Source: Aptenodytes patagonicus (taxonomy: Eukaryota; Chordata; Aves; Sphenisciformes; Spheniscidae). From it: a DNA stretch of 64,000 nucleotides. Where the stretch lies: the NCBI RefSeq assembly GCF_965638725.1, contig NC_134955.1, positions 10,630,316 to 10,694,315 on the forward strand, given 5' to 3'. The notes under the pieces were generated by a model that searched no databases, was not told where the DNA came from, and worked only from the letters and a program-made list of their open reading frames with translations. The position numbers and the translations under genes were made by a program. Positions 1 through 29,625 of the stretch are shown one piece after another; the first letter of the stretch is position 1, and every line of letters begins with the position of its first letter.

Positions 1-1411
1 GAATAAACTGCTACAGCCTACCAATTAATTGGGACTGATCTTCTGGAAATGCTAAATGGACTCAGCACAGCATTGAGCATGAAGAGTAGAAACCTCTTTG
101 TAAACTCCAACCCTAGCTTTGAACAACTGATTTACTCCTTCCCTACTACCCAACATAATTTATAATAAACTCAAGGATTCCCACATGACTGCCTAGAACA
201 CAACTTGGCAGCTGTGAATGTTAGTGGCAGCTAAAGGTAACCACAGCCTACAGAGAAGCAGGTTTCTTAGGCCATCTTCATCATCCTCACTTGCACCATG
301 GATCTAGCCATTTGTGTGTGTCCACATTCAATGGAGTTGTATTAAACCAGCATCAAGCAAAAACCCCTGCAAAGATTAGAATCAGGAATGTTGGAGCCTT
401 GCATACTTTTATCATCAAGCACTTTATTATTGTAATTAATTTCCAGTTAATGAGATCCCCATGACACTCGCAGTCAGCTAGGTGACTACGTTCTGGTATC
501 CTGTGATGAGAAGACCTTGCTGATTTCTGCTCCACACCTGGGTATACCATTGCTTCAGAACTGTCACAAAACAGGACAGTTTGCATTTGAATTAATCTCC
601 AAGGACCAAGCCAAGTGAAAAGCCCATGAAAAGTATCTTACACAAAAAGCACTTGACATATTCCAATCATCTTTTAAGAGATCTGTAACTAGTAACAAGC
701 TTTCCTAGCTACTACTCTTTATAGCAGCCAAAGCAGAGCAGAAAGGAACGTTTGTAAAACATGCACCACTCATTTCCTCTGAGATATAATGGATTCATCA
801 GTATATTACTCATCAGAAAAGGTCATGATCCAGAGAAGTGCTGAGCTCTCATCCCCCTGAAGTAGGAGTTAAGTGCACGGTCCCTCTCAGTCAAAATCAA
901 AGCAAAATCTTTCACTTCCATCTTGAAAGAGGATTACTTCTCTAAACTTACTTCCTCCCAGTCAACTCAGACCTGGTTTAATCATGAAATAGAGCTGGCT
1001 CACAGCGGGTTATTTAGTAACAACGCTGAGATTCTCAGAGGGCATTTTAGGCCACAGCCTCCCTTGCTGAAGCAGCATCTGGAACATCTCTCTCCATATG
1101 TATAGCTGAGGTACTATTTCCAGTGCAGCCTTCTCAGTAATACAATGCAACAGCGATTTTTTTCAGATTTAATTATATGGTCCCAGGAGTGAGACAACAA
1201 CCAGCTATTCCTCACACAAAGTAGACACAAAGTACTCTTTCCCATCATATCAACCCTGATGGGCCCTTGGTCAAGACCAGGAAAGGTGGATTTTCTCTTT
1301 TCCACTTTTTAAAAAAGATTCTCCACAAAGTTGTCAAGTTTTATAAAACACCTCTGAAAATAACCAATACAAGTTCCTCCCTTTTGCTCTCCCACCTTCA
1401 TGTCACAGTAC
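1..1411 (-). other. CYB5R2 intron 5, partial
   Basis: Lies 3' of exon 5 and shows no b5-reductase coding homology on the minus strand (no IRPD, GGTGIT or CGPPP segment). The short open frames here match nothing I know. Nothing else is visible. Confidence 0.6.
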
Positions 1412-4400
1412 CTGCCCCCTTATAGACAAGGAGCCCGTTTGGCCCTCTGAAGTCAATAATATCTCCAACCTTCATGTCATCTAGGTACTGGGACATCTTC
1501 CCACCTTCTGGAAACTTGGGATTCACATTTTTGTGGTAGACCTGTAAAAACAGTAATTTGTATGATATCAACCACTAGCTTGCCTGCAGACAATATTACA
1601 AATTGTAGAACGCAGTACTGCAGGTCTGAAATTTAGCGTCTGAGAAAGAAGTTGAGACAATTCTTTGCTCTCAGTTACCTGTTGTGCCTTGCAACAGGAA
1701 GCAGCCCAAGTAAGTAAAATGCTCTCTCATGCACATGTTCCTATGCTCTCTGCAAACAGCCAGCCTAACAGGAATAGGTGGCACGCAGATTACGTACTGG
1801 TGCCCTCATTTCACTATCACTCCAGCAAGGCCCCTATGTTGCCCCATTTTTGTAATTGCTCATTCTGAAAATAGCATTGCTGCATCTTTTCTTTTTAAGA
1901 CTCCCAGAGACTCCAGCCACATGATAACTTTTTCACCTTTCAAAGCACATAATAAGTATTAAGTAGTTAATAACAATTCACCATACTTGTAACATGAAGA
2001 ACAGAGCGCACAAAAGAAGCCCAGATTTTTGCCTAAGGACAAACTTTATTGTAGAAAAGGATTAGAAAACCCAGAAGTCATGGGATCAAATCAGACTGCA
2101 TTCCCTAGCTTAAAGGATTTCCCTTATTTCTGCATCCCATTTCCTTAATCAATAAACCCATCAGCACAACTTCTGACGCTTACAGACGTATAATTGCAAT
2201 CTCTGTAGGGTCACCAAAGATAGCAGTTCTTATTGACTTGTTTTCTACTTACAGCTATTAGCGGTAAGTACTAGTAGCAGCATAAGCAGCTTGAGGGAAA
2301 AGTGATCACTATTCGTGCGTTGCCAAAAGAAGAGAATACTAGGGAAGTTCCTGCAGTACTGCCAAAGAAGTGATTCCCTTCTCCATCTTCCCTACCTCTG
2401 CTATCTCCCAGTGACATACAGCAGATACACAGAATACAACTTACTATTCAAGGATAATGTGAAGTGAGTTGTTTGCCATACAGTCATCCTATTCAAAAGA
2501 TCAATCAAAATAAACTCTACATTTCACTAAAATGAAGTACTTTCCTTCCTTCCAGTTAGCAATTTATCTGTATTAAAGGAAACAACATTTACCTTTATAA
2601 TTAAATCAACATAACCTTTTGTCTCATCACTGGAAACTGGGGTATAGGCTCGAATCACCAGATTACCATTGATTTTTGCAGAAAGGTAAACGTGTTGGCC
2701 TGGGGAGAAAGAATTACAATCTGATTATTTATTTTTTCATCCCTGGTTTCAAACTTTTCTCAGGCCTGGAGGACAAGACAAGAGAGAAAAGCAGGTATTG
2801 TAACCCGTTAAACACAAGCAATGATAGAGAAAATCTTTACCATATAAAATGCTGCATAAAACATCTAGCCTCTTTTCTTTTGTTAGCAAGAGTTTCTGGA
2901 GCACAGGGTAACTGAGGAGAGCTGGTACGTTACAGAATCAAGGGTAAGATACCAGGAAAGTAGGAAATTTATAGTAAAATAGTGATATAGAAAGTTTGTT
3001 GCTCATTTTCAAATGCTGTCTATATTTTGGGTTCTGCCGTTCTCATGTTCATTAACAAAGTGAAAATAAGGATGCACCAGTTCACATAGGCAAAGAAAGA
3101 AATAAGTATTATGGCTTAATAGCAGCAATCTCTCAGAGCAAACTTCCCAGATATTCTGCACCAAGACATCAAGAACAAAGCCTTGGGCCATATTCCTTCT
3201 CCATAACTCCTGCCTCTGTAACGCTGCAGCTTCCACAGCATTGGACACTGCTGTCCACAGAGAGCTCTTTGTCCAACCGAATGCTCCGAGAGGCAGACTT
3301 TCTAAAAGGCACCTGTTTCTTTCTGCTGATTAAAAGAACTGAAACTCCTTGCCAAGAGCGGTCTCCTCAGCCAGACAGCACTAATCTAGAGAGTTGTATG
3401 GAAAAACAAAAAGCAGGAACAGTGCTGACAGAAAACACTTTATTTTTAGCAAAATGATCTTGGTAAAAAGCAGAAGGCAGGAATCTCCCAGGAAGTAATC
3501 TGGCCCGCGCAGTTTCAGGATCTTATTCCTAAATTCTTAAGAATAAAGTTTGGATAAACACAAGCACTGCAGGGCACATCTCAATTCATTCATCATTTGT
3601 CTAGCTGATGTGGACAGCTCAATTACACTTTCCCATACAAGCCAGAAGAGAACGTGGAGAAATACTGCTGCCCTTGACAGGCAGCACACAAGAAGGATGT
3701 GCTCACAGCATGGAATGGGAAAGACCCTGACACTTGCCATACAGCAAGGGAAACTGCAAAACATAGTACAGCACAAACAGGGCTACATCTGCCACATCTG
3801 CTGATCAGAAAGGGAGACTTTCCCCTGCATCGATTACCATTAATTCAAGGTCCAAGGTTCAATGCCATCAGTTTTGCAGGGTACAGGAAAGAAGACTGTG
3901 CCAATCCTAGTCTGAAATGAACTTCATGCTACAGAAAGCAAGACAAAGTTGTACACATATGTGTGTAAATCAAAGGTAAGTGCATACACAGAAAAGGCTC
4001 TGAATATTTCAACATCTTCTATATACATAGAAAATGTATTGTATTTTCCCCTTTGTTCTGCAAAGGATAGTTACAAGCTTCCCAGGCAGAAGAGTCGTTC
4101 TTTCTCATCTACAAGTGTGACTGTATTCGTCAAAATCATGAGGGCAGTTGACAATAAACTGAGGGCACCAGATGGAAGTAGAATGCAAATAAGAAACACG
4201 AAAAAGCTTTCACAGATACCATTCTTGCCTATATCCTGACTGGTGGTGAATGTCAGCTGACTCAGTTCAGTTTCGCTGTTCTTGTTCTAAACTACAATTT
4301 AACACAAGCAGAACAAAGCACACACAAAAGATCAGAAATACAACCCTTTGGAAAATCTGACATTTCTCTCTGACACAGCAGCATTCAGATGCAGCTTTTA

Positions 4401-5909
4401 ACTCCTTGCTTTGCTGAGCATTAAATTCCCAAACAGTCAGAAGTCCAAGAACTATGAGTACAGTTACAAATCCTAAAAACAGAAATACATATAATGAAGT
4501 GTTTTCAGCACTTACCTACAGGTAATCCTAATATATGATCTGGTGAAGGTAGCCCAAACCGGAATTTCTTAGTATCGTGACTGATTTCCTAAAAACCCAA
4601 ACAAATAATATCAGAATGAGGTCCACATCACCCCTGCTTTAAATTTCAAGCTCTACTCAATATGATATGCTTTAGTAAGCCTGTTCTTTGTTAGCATGCA
4701 AGCCAAATCCTAGGAAGGGAAGCAGAAATGGCTTTGAAAAATAAAGTTTAAACAGATTGTAAGTTTTGGAACCAAAGTCTTTTTCCTCTTTAATTCCACA
4801 AAGAGTGACTTTTGCCTGTCTGCACAATCCCTACAGCACCTTCACATAAAGAAAATCTGGAAACCTCTGTTGCCCAAGGCCAGTGAGCACATTTCATAAT
4901 TTTTGGCCAAAGATAAGGCAAGACACGACATGCAGAAGCACAGGCTGTTGGGGTTACTTCTCGCTGAAGCACCTTGGACAAAAATCAAAGGAGAAACACA
5001 GCTCTAAACTAGGAATTAAACATACAAAGAAACGAGTCTACCCTCCTCTTGAAACAACCGCAAAACCATAGTGTAGGCACAAATACCTTTAAGCATCCTG
5101 TTCTACCCTAGGGAAACACTGCAGCCTGGCTGCGGGAGTCACAGCCGCCCCCTCAAGGCCCTGCGCACTTCTCTGGCCCCGAAGCCGGGGGCAGCCCATG
5201 ACCACCCGCCCCTCAGACCCCCCCCGGGCCAAGGGACCACCCGCCCCTCAGACCCCGCCTCGGCCAAGGGACCACCCGCCCCTCAGACCCCCCCCGGGCC
5301 AAAGGACCACTCGCCCCTCAGACCCCGCCTCGGCCAAGGGACCACCCGCCCCTCAGACCCCGCCTCGGCCGAGGGACCACCCGCCCCTCAGACCCCCCCC
5401 TGGGCCAAAGGACCACCCGCCCCTCAGACCCCCCCCTGGGCCGAGGGACCACCCGCCCCTCAGACCCCGCCTCGGCCAAGGGACCACCCGCCCCTCAGAC
5501 CCCCCCTGGGCCAAAGGACCACCCGCCCCTCAGACCCCCCCTGGGCCAAAGGACCACCCGCCCCCACCCGCCTCGGCACGACCCCCCGCAGAGCCGGTAC
5601 GAGGGAGGGGGTTCAGACGCGCGAGGCCGCCCCGGGCGCTCGGTCACCTCTTTGTCCACCAGCCGCAGCGAGTATTTAGCGAGTGGGTCCTGCAAGGTGA
5701 CGAGGCCGCTCGTCCTCCGCCCTGCCCCTCTGAGCAGCAGCAGCAGCAGGGCAGATGCGGCTACCACGGCCACGGCGATGGCCACAGGGGCGTCCTGTGA
5801 GGAGAAGGGCAGGCGGTCGGGGGAACAGCCCGCCACACGCGCACCCGGCCCCGCACCGGGCCTGCCCCGAGCCGCCTCCCTCCCGGCCCCTTACCGCAAG
5901 CGCCTCCAT
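1..5909 (-). CDS. CYB5R2: NADH-cytochrome b5 reductase 2, 5' part of gene (five coding exons)
   Basis: Joined exons 5895-5909, 5648-5794, 4516-4588, 2593-2699 and 1412-1541 (minus strand) read in frame for 157 residues plus one base. The family passes electrons from NADH through FAD to cytochrome b5, for lipid desaturation, sterol synthesis and haem-protein reduction. Visible: an N-terminal hydrophobic stretch (about residues 9-26), the conserved TLQDP-AKY start of the FAD domain, the flavin motif RAYTPVSS (95-102), and the second flavin motif GGKMS (127-131). The NADH-binding half (GGTGIT, CGPPP) is encoded beyond the left edge. The sequence alone also resembles CYB5R3/CYB5R1. I chose CYB5R2 because OVCH2 follows on the same strand, as in human 11p15. 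The ATG is in a near-perfect Kozak context (GCCGCCATGG). Confidence 0.85.
1412..1541 (-). CDS. CYB5R2: CYB5R2 coding exon 5
   Basis: Encodes [20 protein letters not shown], then [20 protein letters not shown] and KGAG. GGKMS is the second FAD-contact motif. Acceptor TTTTTACAG, donor GTACTG, phase 0 to phase 1. The next exon should begin with the KF-x-IRPD segment, which I did not find in 1-1411. Confidence 0.92.
1542..2592 (-). other. CYB5R2 intron 4
   Basis: Bounded by GTAAAT donor and TTTTTACAG acceptor. Nothing further seen. Confidence 0.85.
2593..2699 (-). CDS. CYB5R2: CYB5R2 coding exon 4 (FAD-binding motif)
   Basis: Starts [15 protein letters not shown] and carries the flavin-binding RAYTPVSS motif, then [12 protein letters not shown]. 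The Arg-x-Tyr-(Thr/Ser) signature contacts FAD in this family. Acceptor TCTCCCCAG, donor GTAAAT, phase 1 to phase 0. Confidence 0.93.
2700..4515 (-). other. CYB5R2 intron 3
   Basis: GTAAGT donor and TCTCCCCAG acceptor. Overlapping open frames on both strands at 3537-3920 resemble no known protein and have no splice logic. Confidence 0.85.
4516..4588 (-). CDS. CYB5R2: CYB5R2 coding exon 3
   Basis: Encodes [20 protein letters not shown] followed by GLPV, nearly identical to the same segment in human b5 reductases. Acceptor TTTTTAG, donor GTAAGT, phase 0 to phase 1. Confidence 0.92.
4589..5647 (-). other. CYB5R2 intron 2
   Basis: GTGACC donor and TTTTTAG acceptor. The half next to the donor is filled by a G/C-skewed minisatellite and lies in the CpG island. 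The rest is ordinary A+T-rich sequence. Confidence 0.85.
5201..5577. repeat. 35/36-bp minisatellite, about 10.7 copies
   Basis: Head-to-tail units start at 5201, 5236, 5271 and so on, each beginning ACCACCCGCCCCTCAGACCC. Two main variants differ in the second half: GCCTCGG versus CCCTGGG or CCCCGGG. The last unit is truncated. The minus (sense) strand is G-rich, with repeated runs of four to seven G. The whole array lies in CYB5R2 intron 2, about 70 bp inside the donor. It gives a 200-codon open frame on the plus strand, which is a product of the repeat and not a gene. Confidence 0.95.
5648..5794 (-). CDS. CYB5R2: CYB5R2 coding exon 2 (membrane segment)
   Basis: 49 codons, acceptor CACAG, donor GTGACC, phase 0 at both ends. 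It starts with an Ala/Val-rich stretch running into six leucines, then basic RGAGRR, then [17 protein letters not shown], the usual N-terminus of the reductase domain. A hydrophobic anchor followed by basic residues is what membrane-bound b5 reductases carry. Human CYB5R2 starts almost directly at the TLQDP motif. Confidence 0.85.
5735..5749. repeat. (CAG)5 / (CTG)5 trinucleotide run in coding exon
   Basis: Five uninterrupted CAG units on plus read as five CTG leucine codons in CYB5R2 exon 2, followed by CTC (Leu). They form the core of the predicted membrane segment. Confidence 0.95.
5895..5909 (-). CDS. CYB5R2: CYB5R2 coding exon 1 (start codon)
   Basis: Encodes MEALA from an ATG in strong Kozak context and ends at a GTAAGG donor, phase 0. 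It is short but joins in frame to exon 2. It lies inside the CpG island, so the promoter and 5' UTR should be between here and about 6150. Confidence 0.75.
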
Positions 5910-7940
5910 GGCGGCCGCCCGCAGCTCCCCAGCGAGCAGGCACCGCTCCACCTGCGCCCTCTGCCCGCCCCGCCCCAGCCGGCGAGCGGCCCGGCCCGGC
6001 CCCAGCTGCTCCCGCGGGGTTCCGCCTCCTGGTGCCCAGCCGCCGGGCACGCGTGGGGGGGCGCCGGCGTGGGGCAAGGCGGGGGCTGGGTCCGGGGCAT
6101 CTCTGCAGAAGGCGCGTAACGCCTGCGCGAAGCCCGCTCCTCTCACAACCCGGGCTGAAACAGGTTACCCTTGGAGACGAATTCCCGTTTGAAGCGTCTG
6201 TTTTGTAAAGCTAAGGCTTATTTAGGAACACGTAGTGGTTTATCAGCATTTCACGTGTCCTGCGCGCAGATCTCCCTGGCAGAGAGGACTGCGGGGCCGT
6301 TTTGGACGGCAGGTCCCGCTCCCCAGGATGGGAGCACACCGCTTACACCGCGGGCCACTGCAAGCAACCAGACCCACTTTGCACGAAACAGGAGGACGGA
6401 AACAGCCACAAAATCCAGTTACCCAGGGTGGACACTCACTGGCTATAGTCCTTTTCCTCCCCTGCGTTTTCCTACCTCAATTCTCATTGCCGTCATGTTC
6501 ACCAACAGAAAACAGTGATGCAGGAGTTCTGGTCCAGTCCCAGTTTGTCGCAGTCTGCCCTGTAAAATAGCAAAGTTCAAATCCTCTAGGCAGAAATAGC
6601 ATGCAACCTTGCATTAAAACAATACAAGGTTCACAGGTAAAGATGGCATCTTTCATTTTCATACGCAAACATCCTCCCTCAAGTCTGCAATAGGTACAAC
6701 CCTAATGAAAGGCCATGAAAGCTGCGCCAACATTACGGGTAACGACTGCATTGCAATGCCAGTGCACCCAGCAAGAGGCGCTGCTGATTGCTTGGCTTTG
6801 CATTTGTGACTTTCTCTGCAGACAGCATGTACGTACAGTCCACAGCCTGTGCCGCAAACTACTGGCAAACGACCAATTAACTAGGGAAAGGGGGGGCAAG
6901 AAAGCTGAACTTCAGCTAGTGTGACGGGGGGAATAGGTATTTCCTACTTTCTTCCCTATCCCCTGGGCCAAAATTTTACTTTTGTGACAAGCAGCACTAA
7001 CAAAGTATTTAACATCTGCGGACTTCAAATTGCTTTAAAAAAAAACCCAAAAAGAAACTAAGTATCATTATTCCCTCTGCAGAGCGTAGGACAGGAGCAC
7101 ACAAGCTGGTGACAGACACAAAAGTCAATCAAAAGAAAACACAAGACTTTGAAGTCCAAGCCCACGCCACAAGGTTCAAAATAGTTTATCTAAAGTAAAA
7201 GCATGCCCATATCACACAGACACATCTTTGTCAGGAGGAGGAAAACAAATTGATCAAACCTACGGGGAAGGAAGGAATGCCAGGAATAATGTCACAGTGT
7301 GCCAAGCTGTAGATGGTGATACAAGGAGATGATAATAAATCTGATTTATTAGTTTTTGGAATGCTTGTATTTTACGTGACTTGTAAAAAGACAAAGAAAA
7401 ATACATTCGGTCTCCCGTGGTACTGAAGTACTGACAATGGAAGACCAGAGAATTAATACCCTACCACACTCGTCTATCTTTTTTTGTTAGTATTAGCTTT
7501 TCCTCACCTGACTTCAAAAGCAGGGGAACCACTATCAAAATGCTACATATTACAGCTCCGTTCCTGAAGTAAATTAACTCCTTGCATCAGTGTCACACAG
7601 AGCCACTGTCCTCAGAGTATTGTAACTGAGCACAGGACCTCCAGGCTCCATGATTAAAAAAGCTAGATTCTCCCACCGAGGTGCTGTGACTTCTTATTTT
7701 CTGACAATGTGGCAGTGGTACGGCTTTGCCACTTTTACATATTTTGCTTTCATCAACTATCTACCATACATCCGTGTGGCAAAAGGCTCAAAAGTCAAGG
7801 AGAATAAAGCAGAACAAAAATAATAGAGACAAGAAACATTCAGATCTCTCAGTCAAAATTTATCCTGAAGGTAAATAGGAACAAGTAAAGGATAATTTTT
7901 TTTTATTTTCAAGACAGGACTTAGTGCCTACTATGACTAA

Positions 7941-7962
7941 TAATTGCATAGCTATGCAATTA
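7941..7962. repeat. Perfect 22-bp palindrome
   Basis: The half-site TAATTGCATAG is followed immediately by its reverse complement with no spacer. It carries two divergent TAATTGCAT elements, which resemble homeodomain, POU or C/EBP half-sites. It lies about 2 kb upstream of the CYB5R2 start. Confidence 0.95.
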
Positions 7963-9297
7963 CCAGTGCTTCTCTGAATTGCGCTATTGATAGGAAGCAT
8001 TAATCTTCCCTCAAGAACAGGACTCTTCCTTGCCTTTAGTAAAAGAAAGGCCAGTAAAGTGTTTTGTAGAGCTTGAGAAACATTTAGAGGTATTTCTTGT
8101 TTTCTGTATTAACTATTCCTAATGCTCCTGTGGCATTTTTCCTGATTATTTTCTTTTCTTTTGAGCCAAAGGCAGGGTTTTGGTCTATATAAAACTCTCT
8201 TTTTTTCTTCAAAGTACCAAGCCTAATTCTTTCCTCTTGTAACCTGTCTTACACAGATGTAACATCCACAGTTCCTCTGGTGTTACTGCTCAATTCACTG
8301 TTTTGAAAGCATGCAAAGAACCAAGTCTAGTCACTTCAGATGAAGAAATAACAGTCTTTTTGTGCATCCAATACATGATAGTAAATGGATTCCTAAATGA
8401 GAAAAAAACTGCCCTTGTGCCACTTGTCCTCAAAAAGTACAACGGAAAAAAGGTTAGGGGAAAAGAGAAGAAAACTGGGAAGATCACATGAGAATATAGT
8501 TCTACAGTACCACCTAAATACTATGATTGTTAGATCCTTTCGGGCAGACCCACTGTGGAAGAAAAGAGAGTCAGGAAACACATGGCATGCATACCTCCAG
8601 ACAGAGTACATCTAAGGAAGGATACGATGCTGCTGTGCTATCGCTCCTCTGGCTTCATCAGGGAGGTCACAGGAGCACAAGCAACCAAGAACAGTACGAT
8701 GCAGCAAGCCACTTTGCTGTCCTAGGCTGGAAAAGGAGGAGATGGCAAAGTAAAAGAATTCTAAACCAAGAATTCACAGAGGTAATGCCATAGAGTCAGA
8801 GATCAACAATGTTTTTAACATCTTTTGTCAGGCTATATAGCCAGAACCCAGATTTCAGACAACAACTGCTTCCTCTTCTGTACTACTGCCAGACATGCTT
8901 TAACAATGAACATATACTTTCTATTTTCTGATGAAGATCTCCCCTTTCCAACAAAAGTTACAAAAATGCTCTCATAACCACTCCTGCAAAGGCTCCCTAG
9001 GTGCATCGCTGGCAGTATGGATGGACTCCCTGCATGCGTGCCCACGCACACGTACAGAGCAGGACTACCATTTCAGAGCTAAGCAGGAAGACTTAGGGCC
9101 ACAGATGCTCATGTTAACCAAAGGTCAGAACAAGATATTTTTGGATGTAGACTTTTATTCTAAATATTTAGCACAGTGCCAATGAACAATGCAATGAGCC
9201 TTCATTTGCTTCCATAAAACGTTACAAAGAAGATATTTTTACTTACACGCCAACAGAAGAAGGTTTATATCCAGATTTTAAGCACGCAGGGAACCTG

Positions 9298-9323
9298 AGC
9301 CTACCTCAGTACTCAGGTAGGCT
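9298..9323. repeat. Inverted repeat, 9-bp arms
   Basis: AGCCTACCT at 9298-9306 pairs with AGGTAGGCT at 9315-9323 across an 8-nt loop. An alternative pairing of ACCTGAG (9293-9299) with CTCAGGT (9312-9318) overlaps it. Confidence 0.85.
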
Positions 9324-11760
9324 ACTAGTATCCTACCTTTTGACTGTAGGGTTCAGGAAAGTCTCATAAAACTGTCAAGAATTAAAGTGGACTTCATACA
9401 AATTTTGTAAAACCTAAAATACAATTCCATTACATGAACTCCATTGAAAGTAATTTTTTATTTGTTTAAAATCAGATTTCATTTGCATCACGAAACAGTT
9501 CACATTATTGCTAAAAGATACTGGCAGCTTACAATAGACTAAAAAGATACAACAAACAAAAGCAAAACTAGACTACTTGTAAAACCATACTAGGAGAAAC
9601 ACAAAAGGTCAACATCATGCAGTCAAGCAAAAAGTAAGTACCCTAACAATCAAATCAAATACAAATAATTTAAGATAGCATTCCGAATATATGAAAGGAA
9701 TTTTTTTAAGAGATACCAATTTATCAGCATATAACCCCTGCATTCAATAGGGCTAGCACAGCTGATGCCACCTGTAGCTCTCCCCCCACCTTTTTATTTT
9801 TCTGAACACACCCACTTGATATCCTTGTATTAGATTAATAAGCAGATAAAAACTTTACAGGTATTTTAAGTCATCTTGTTCCTGTTAAGCAAAACAGAAT
9901 AGCAACGAAGTGATTAGACACATCTGCTCCCAGCACAGTTAAACTGATACAGTTAGCTAATAGCAACTTCCACCATAACTGAACATTAACAGACTTCCAT
10001 AATGAAAAATTACAAAGGATATTTTCCCTCCGTTGCTCTCCGAAGACCTCTTCAACGAGCTTATCAAAGATAGAGCAAGCATACTCTATCAATAATGTAA
10101 TACAGCTGTGCCTTACACTTAGTCTGAATTTGTCCATAGTCCTTCCACCATGAAGTATTTTCATAGTTTCACAGAAAGCTCATGCTCCAGATTATTTTGT
10201 GGGCTTTTGCCTAAAACTTTACAGTGAAGAGAAGAAACTGGTGAAAAATGTTTACCGTACTCATTTGGGAATAAAGGTAGAGAGATTATTTTTTTCCCCA
10301 GCTACAGAACAAAATTTTATCTTTAAAAAAATCAGAAGTTCTAAACTAATGTCATTAAAAAAGTAGGGTTACTGGCATCAAATGCATGTATGGGAAACAC
10401 ATCTCTAAAGATTTTGCCATTAATATCAACAGAAACAAAATGAGATATCTTTCTTACTTTCTATTTATTTTCCAGATCATTGAGTCAAAGAAGGATTATA
10501 CTTGTGTTACCTATTATACTATCATACTGATCTAGTTTCTAAACACTAAGACTGCACAGAACAGTCTGCAAAGCTAACTGGCACCTGTCATCACAACTTC
10601 TTGTGTAAGCAGCCATTTGGGCATTAAACAAACTGCTATTTACAAGTAGATGTGCTCAGTTTGCAGTGTGTGGATTACACAGTACCTCTTTAATTACATG
10701 TATAGATTAATTAGGATAGCTGTCAGTTCTTGCATGGTGCCAAAAGCCCTCGGCCTGTAACACCTGTCTTTTCAAACACTTCTATCTGTTTAAACAACAC
10801 ACAATTTGTTAAAACAGGAACTGTATTAAAAATATCCTTCTCCCAGCAATTGGATTGATTCACATCACTAATGACTAGACAATGTTGTTCTGCTCCTCAG
10901 CAATGCGCTACTGCTGCCACTGCCTAGGTCCTCTCAGAGCCAGACGAACACTCTCATTGACCTTAACGGAAGTATGACTGACTGCCCCTTCAGACGTTTT
11001 ACACAGGCACTTCATCTCATTTCTGCAGTACTTTTATGCTCTCCAGTACTACATTCAAGGACACGCTTGGCATATGGTGGCTTATTTTCCCTCTCTTTCC
11101 TTCTAAGGTAGATTAACAGAGTGTCAGAAGCCTGCAAGTAACTTGTGTCTGTCCCAAGCACACGCATGTAAAGCCAAAGTCTCAATTCAGGTAAATCAGC
11201 AGTAAATCCACCAGGGTAATTATCAGCTACTTTGGAAGCTGTTCACCAATCATGAACTAACACGCTCTCACCAAAGTTTGCTTTCAATGACATTTGTGCT
11301 TTGGAAGTGTTTTACAATGCGGTCCATCAGAACCACTCTTTTGACAGTCACACCACAAAAATGGGGCGATCTACAAAAAGGAGAAAAATAAAACAGCGTA
11401 AACTTTTCAAAGATCATCAAAGGCAGGCTGTAAACTTGTCGAAGTGGACTCAGCTGTCATCGTGTGTCAGTTCATGCCTCCCTACCTCCTCCCAACCCTG
11501 AGAAACGAAGCAGCAAAGCAGCAGTAAGGAAGACACATTCATCAATACGAGAAATGCAATAGAGAGGGCAATAATAATACATCCAGAAGAAATAAGATTT
11601 TCAGAAGCGACTACTGATTTAGATTTGTCTGTTTCTGGGCATTCAAGCTAAGGGTATTTTAAACAGCCAAGATTTCAGGAAGTGCTGGACACCCAAATAT
11701 AAAAATGGCACCCTGGAAGAGACCTCAAATTAAGCATCTAGCGATAGCAAAAGGATTCAT

Positions 11761-29580
<17,820 letters not shown>

Positions 29581-29617
29581 CTTGGGGTGCTAAATGACTG
29601 AGTGAAAACAAGGAGAG

Positions 29618-29625
29618 TTTTTATA
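29618..29625 (-). promoter_or_regulatory. TATA box of OVCH2
   Basis: TATAAAAA on the minus strand, about 38 bp upstream of the ATG. If it works at the usual 25-30 bp distance, transcription would start about 12-18 nt before the ATG, giving a very short 5' UTR. A TATA promoter without CpG island suits a tissue-restricted gene. Position is seen; function is inferred. Confidence 0.55.

Larger units (their letters stand above)
5120..6150. promoter_or_regulatory. CpG island spanning the CYB5R2 5' end
   Basis: G+C rises sharply and CpG is frequent, with many GC-box-like runs such as CCCCGCCC and GGGCGGG, compared with A+T-rich flanks. It covers CYB5R2 exons 1 and 2 and about 240 bp upstream. This is the expected form of a broad TATA-less promoter for a widely expressed reductase. 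The start site cannot be placed from sequence. Confidence 0.75.
6151..11760. other. Intergenic region between CYB5R2 and OVCH2
   Basis: About 5.6 kb with no open frame resembling a protein, no tRNA or rRNA, and no recognised transposon. It must contain the 3' UTR of OVCH2 just left of 11761, but I see no canonical AATAAA signal (TTTATT on plus) within the first kilobase. A perfect 22-bp palindrome and a 9-bp-arm hairpin lie inside. Confidence 0.6.

Noticed and set aside
5198..5800. 200-codon plus-strand open frame rich in [12 protein letters not shown] repeats
   Set aside because: It is the conceptual translation of the 35/36-bp minisatellite running into CpG-island sequence, antisense to CYB5R2 exon 2. 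The unit is not always a multiple of three and no protein family matches.
5652..6192. Several overlapping 60-156-codon frames on both strands
   Set aside because: Stop-poor because the CpG island is very G+C rich. None has homology except the stretch that is CYB5R2 exon 2.
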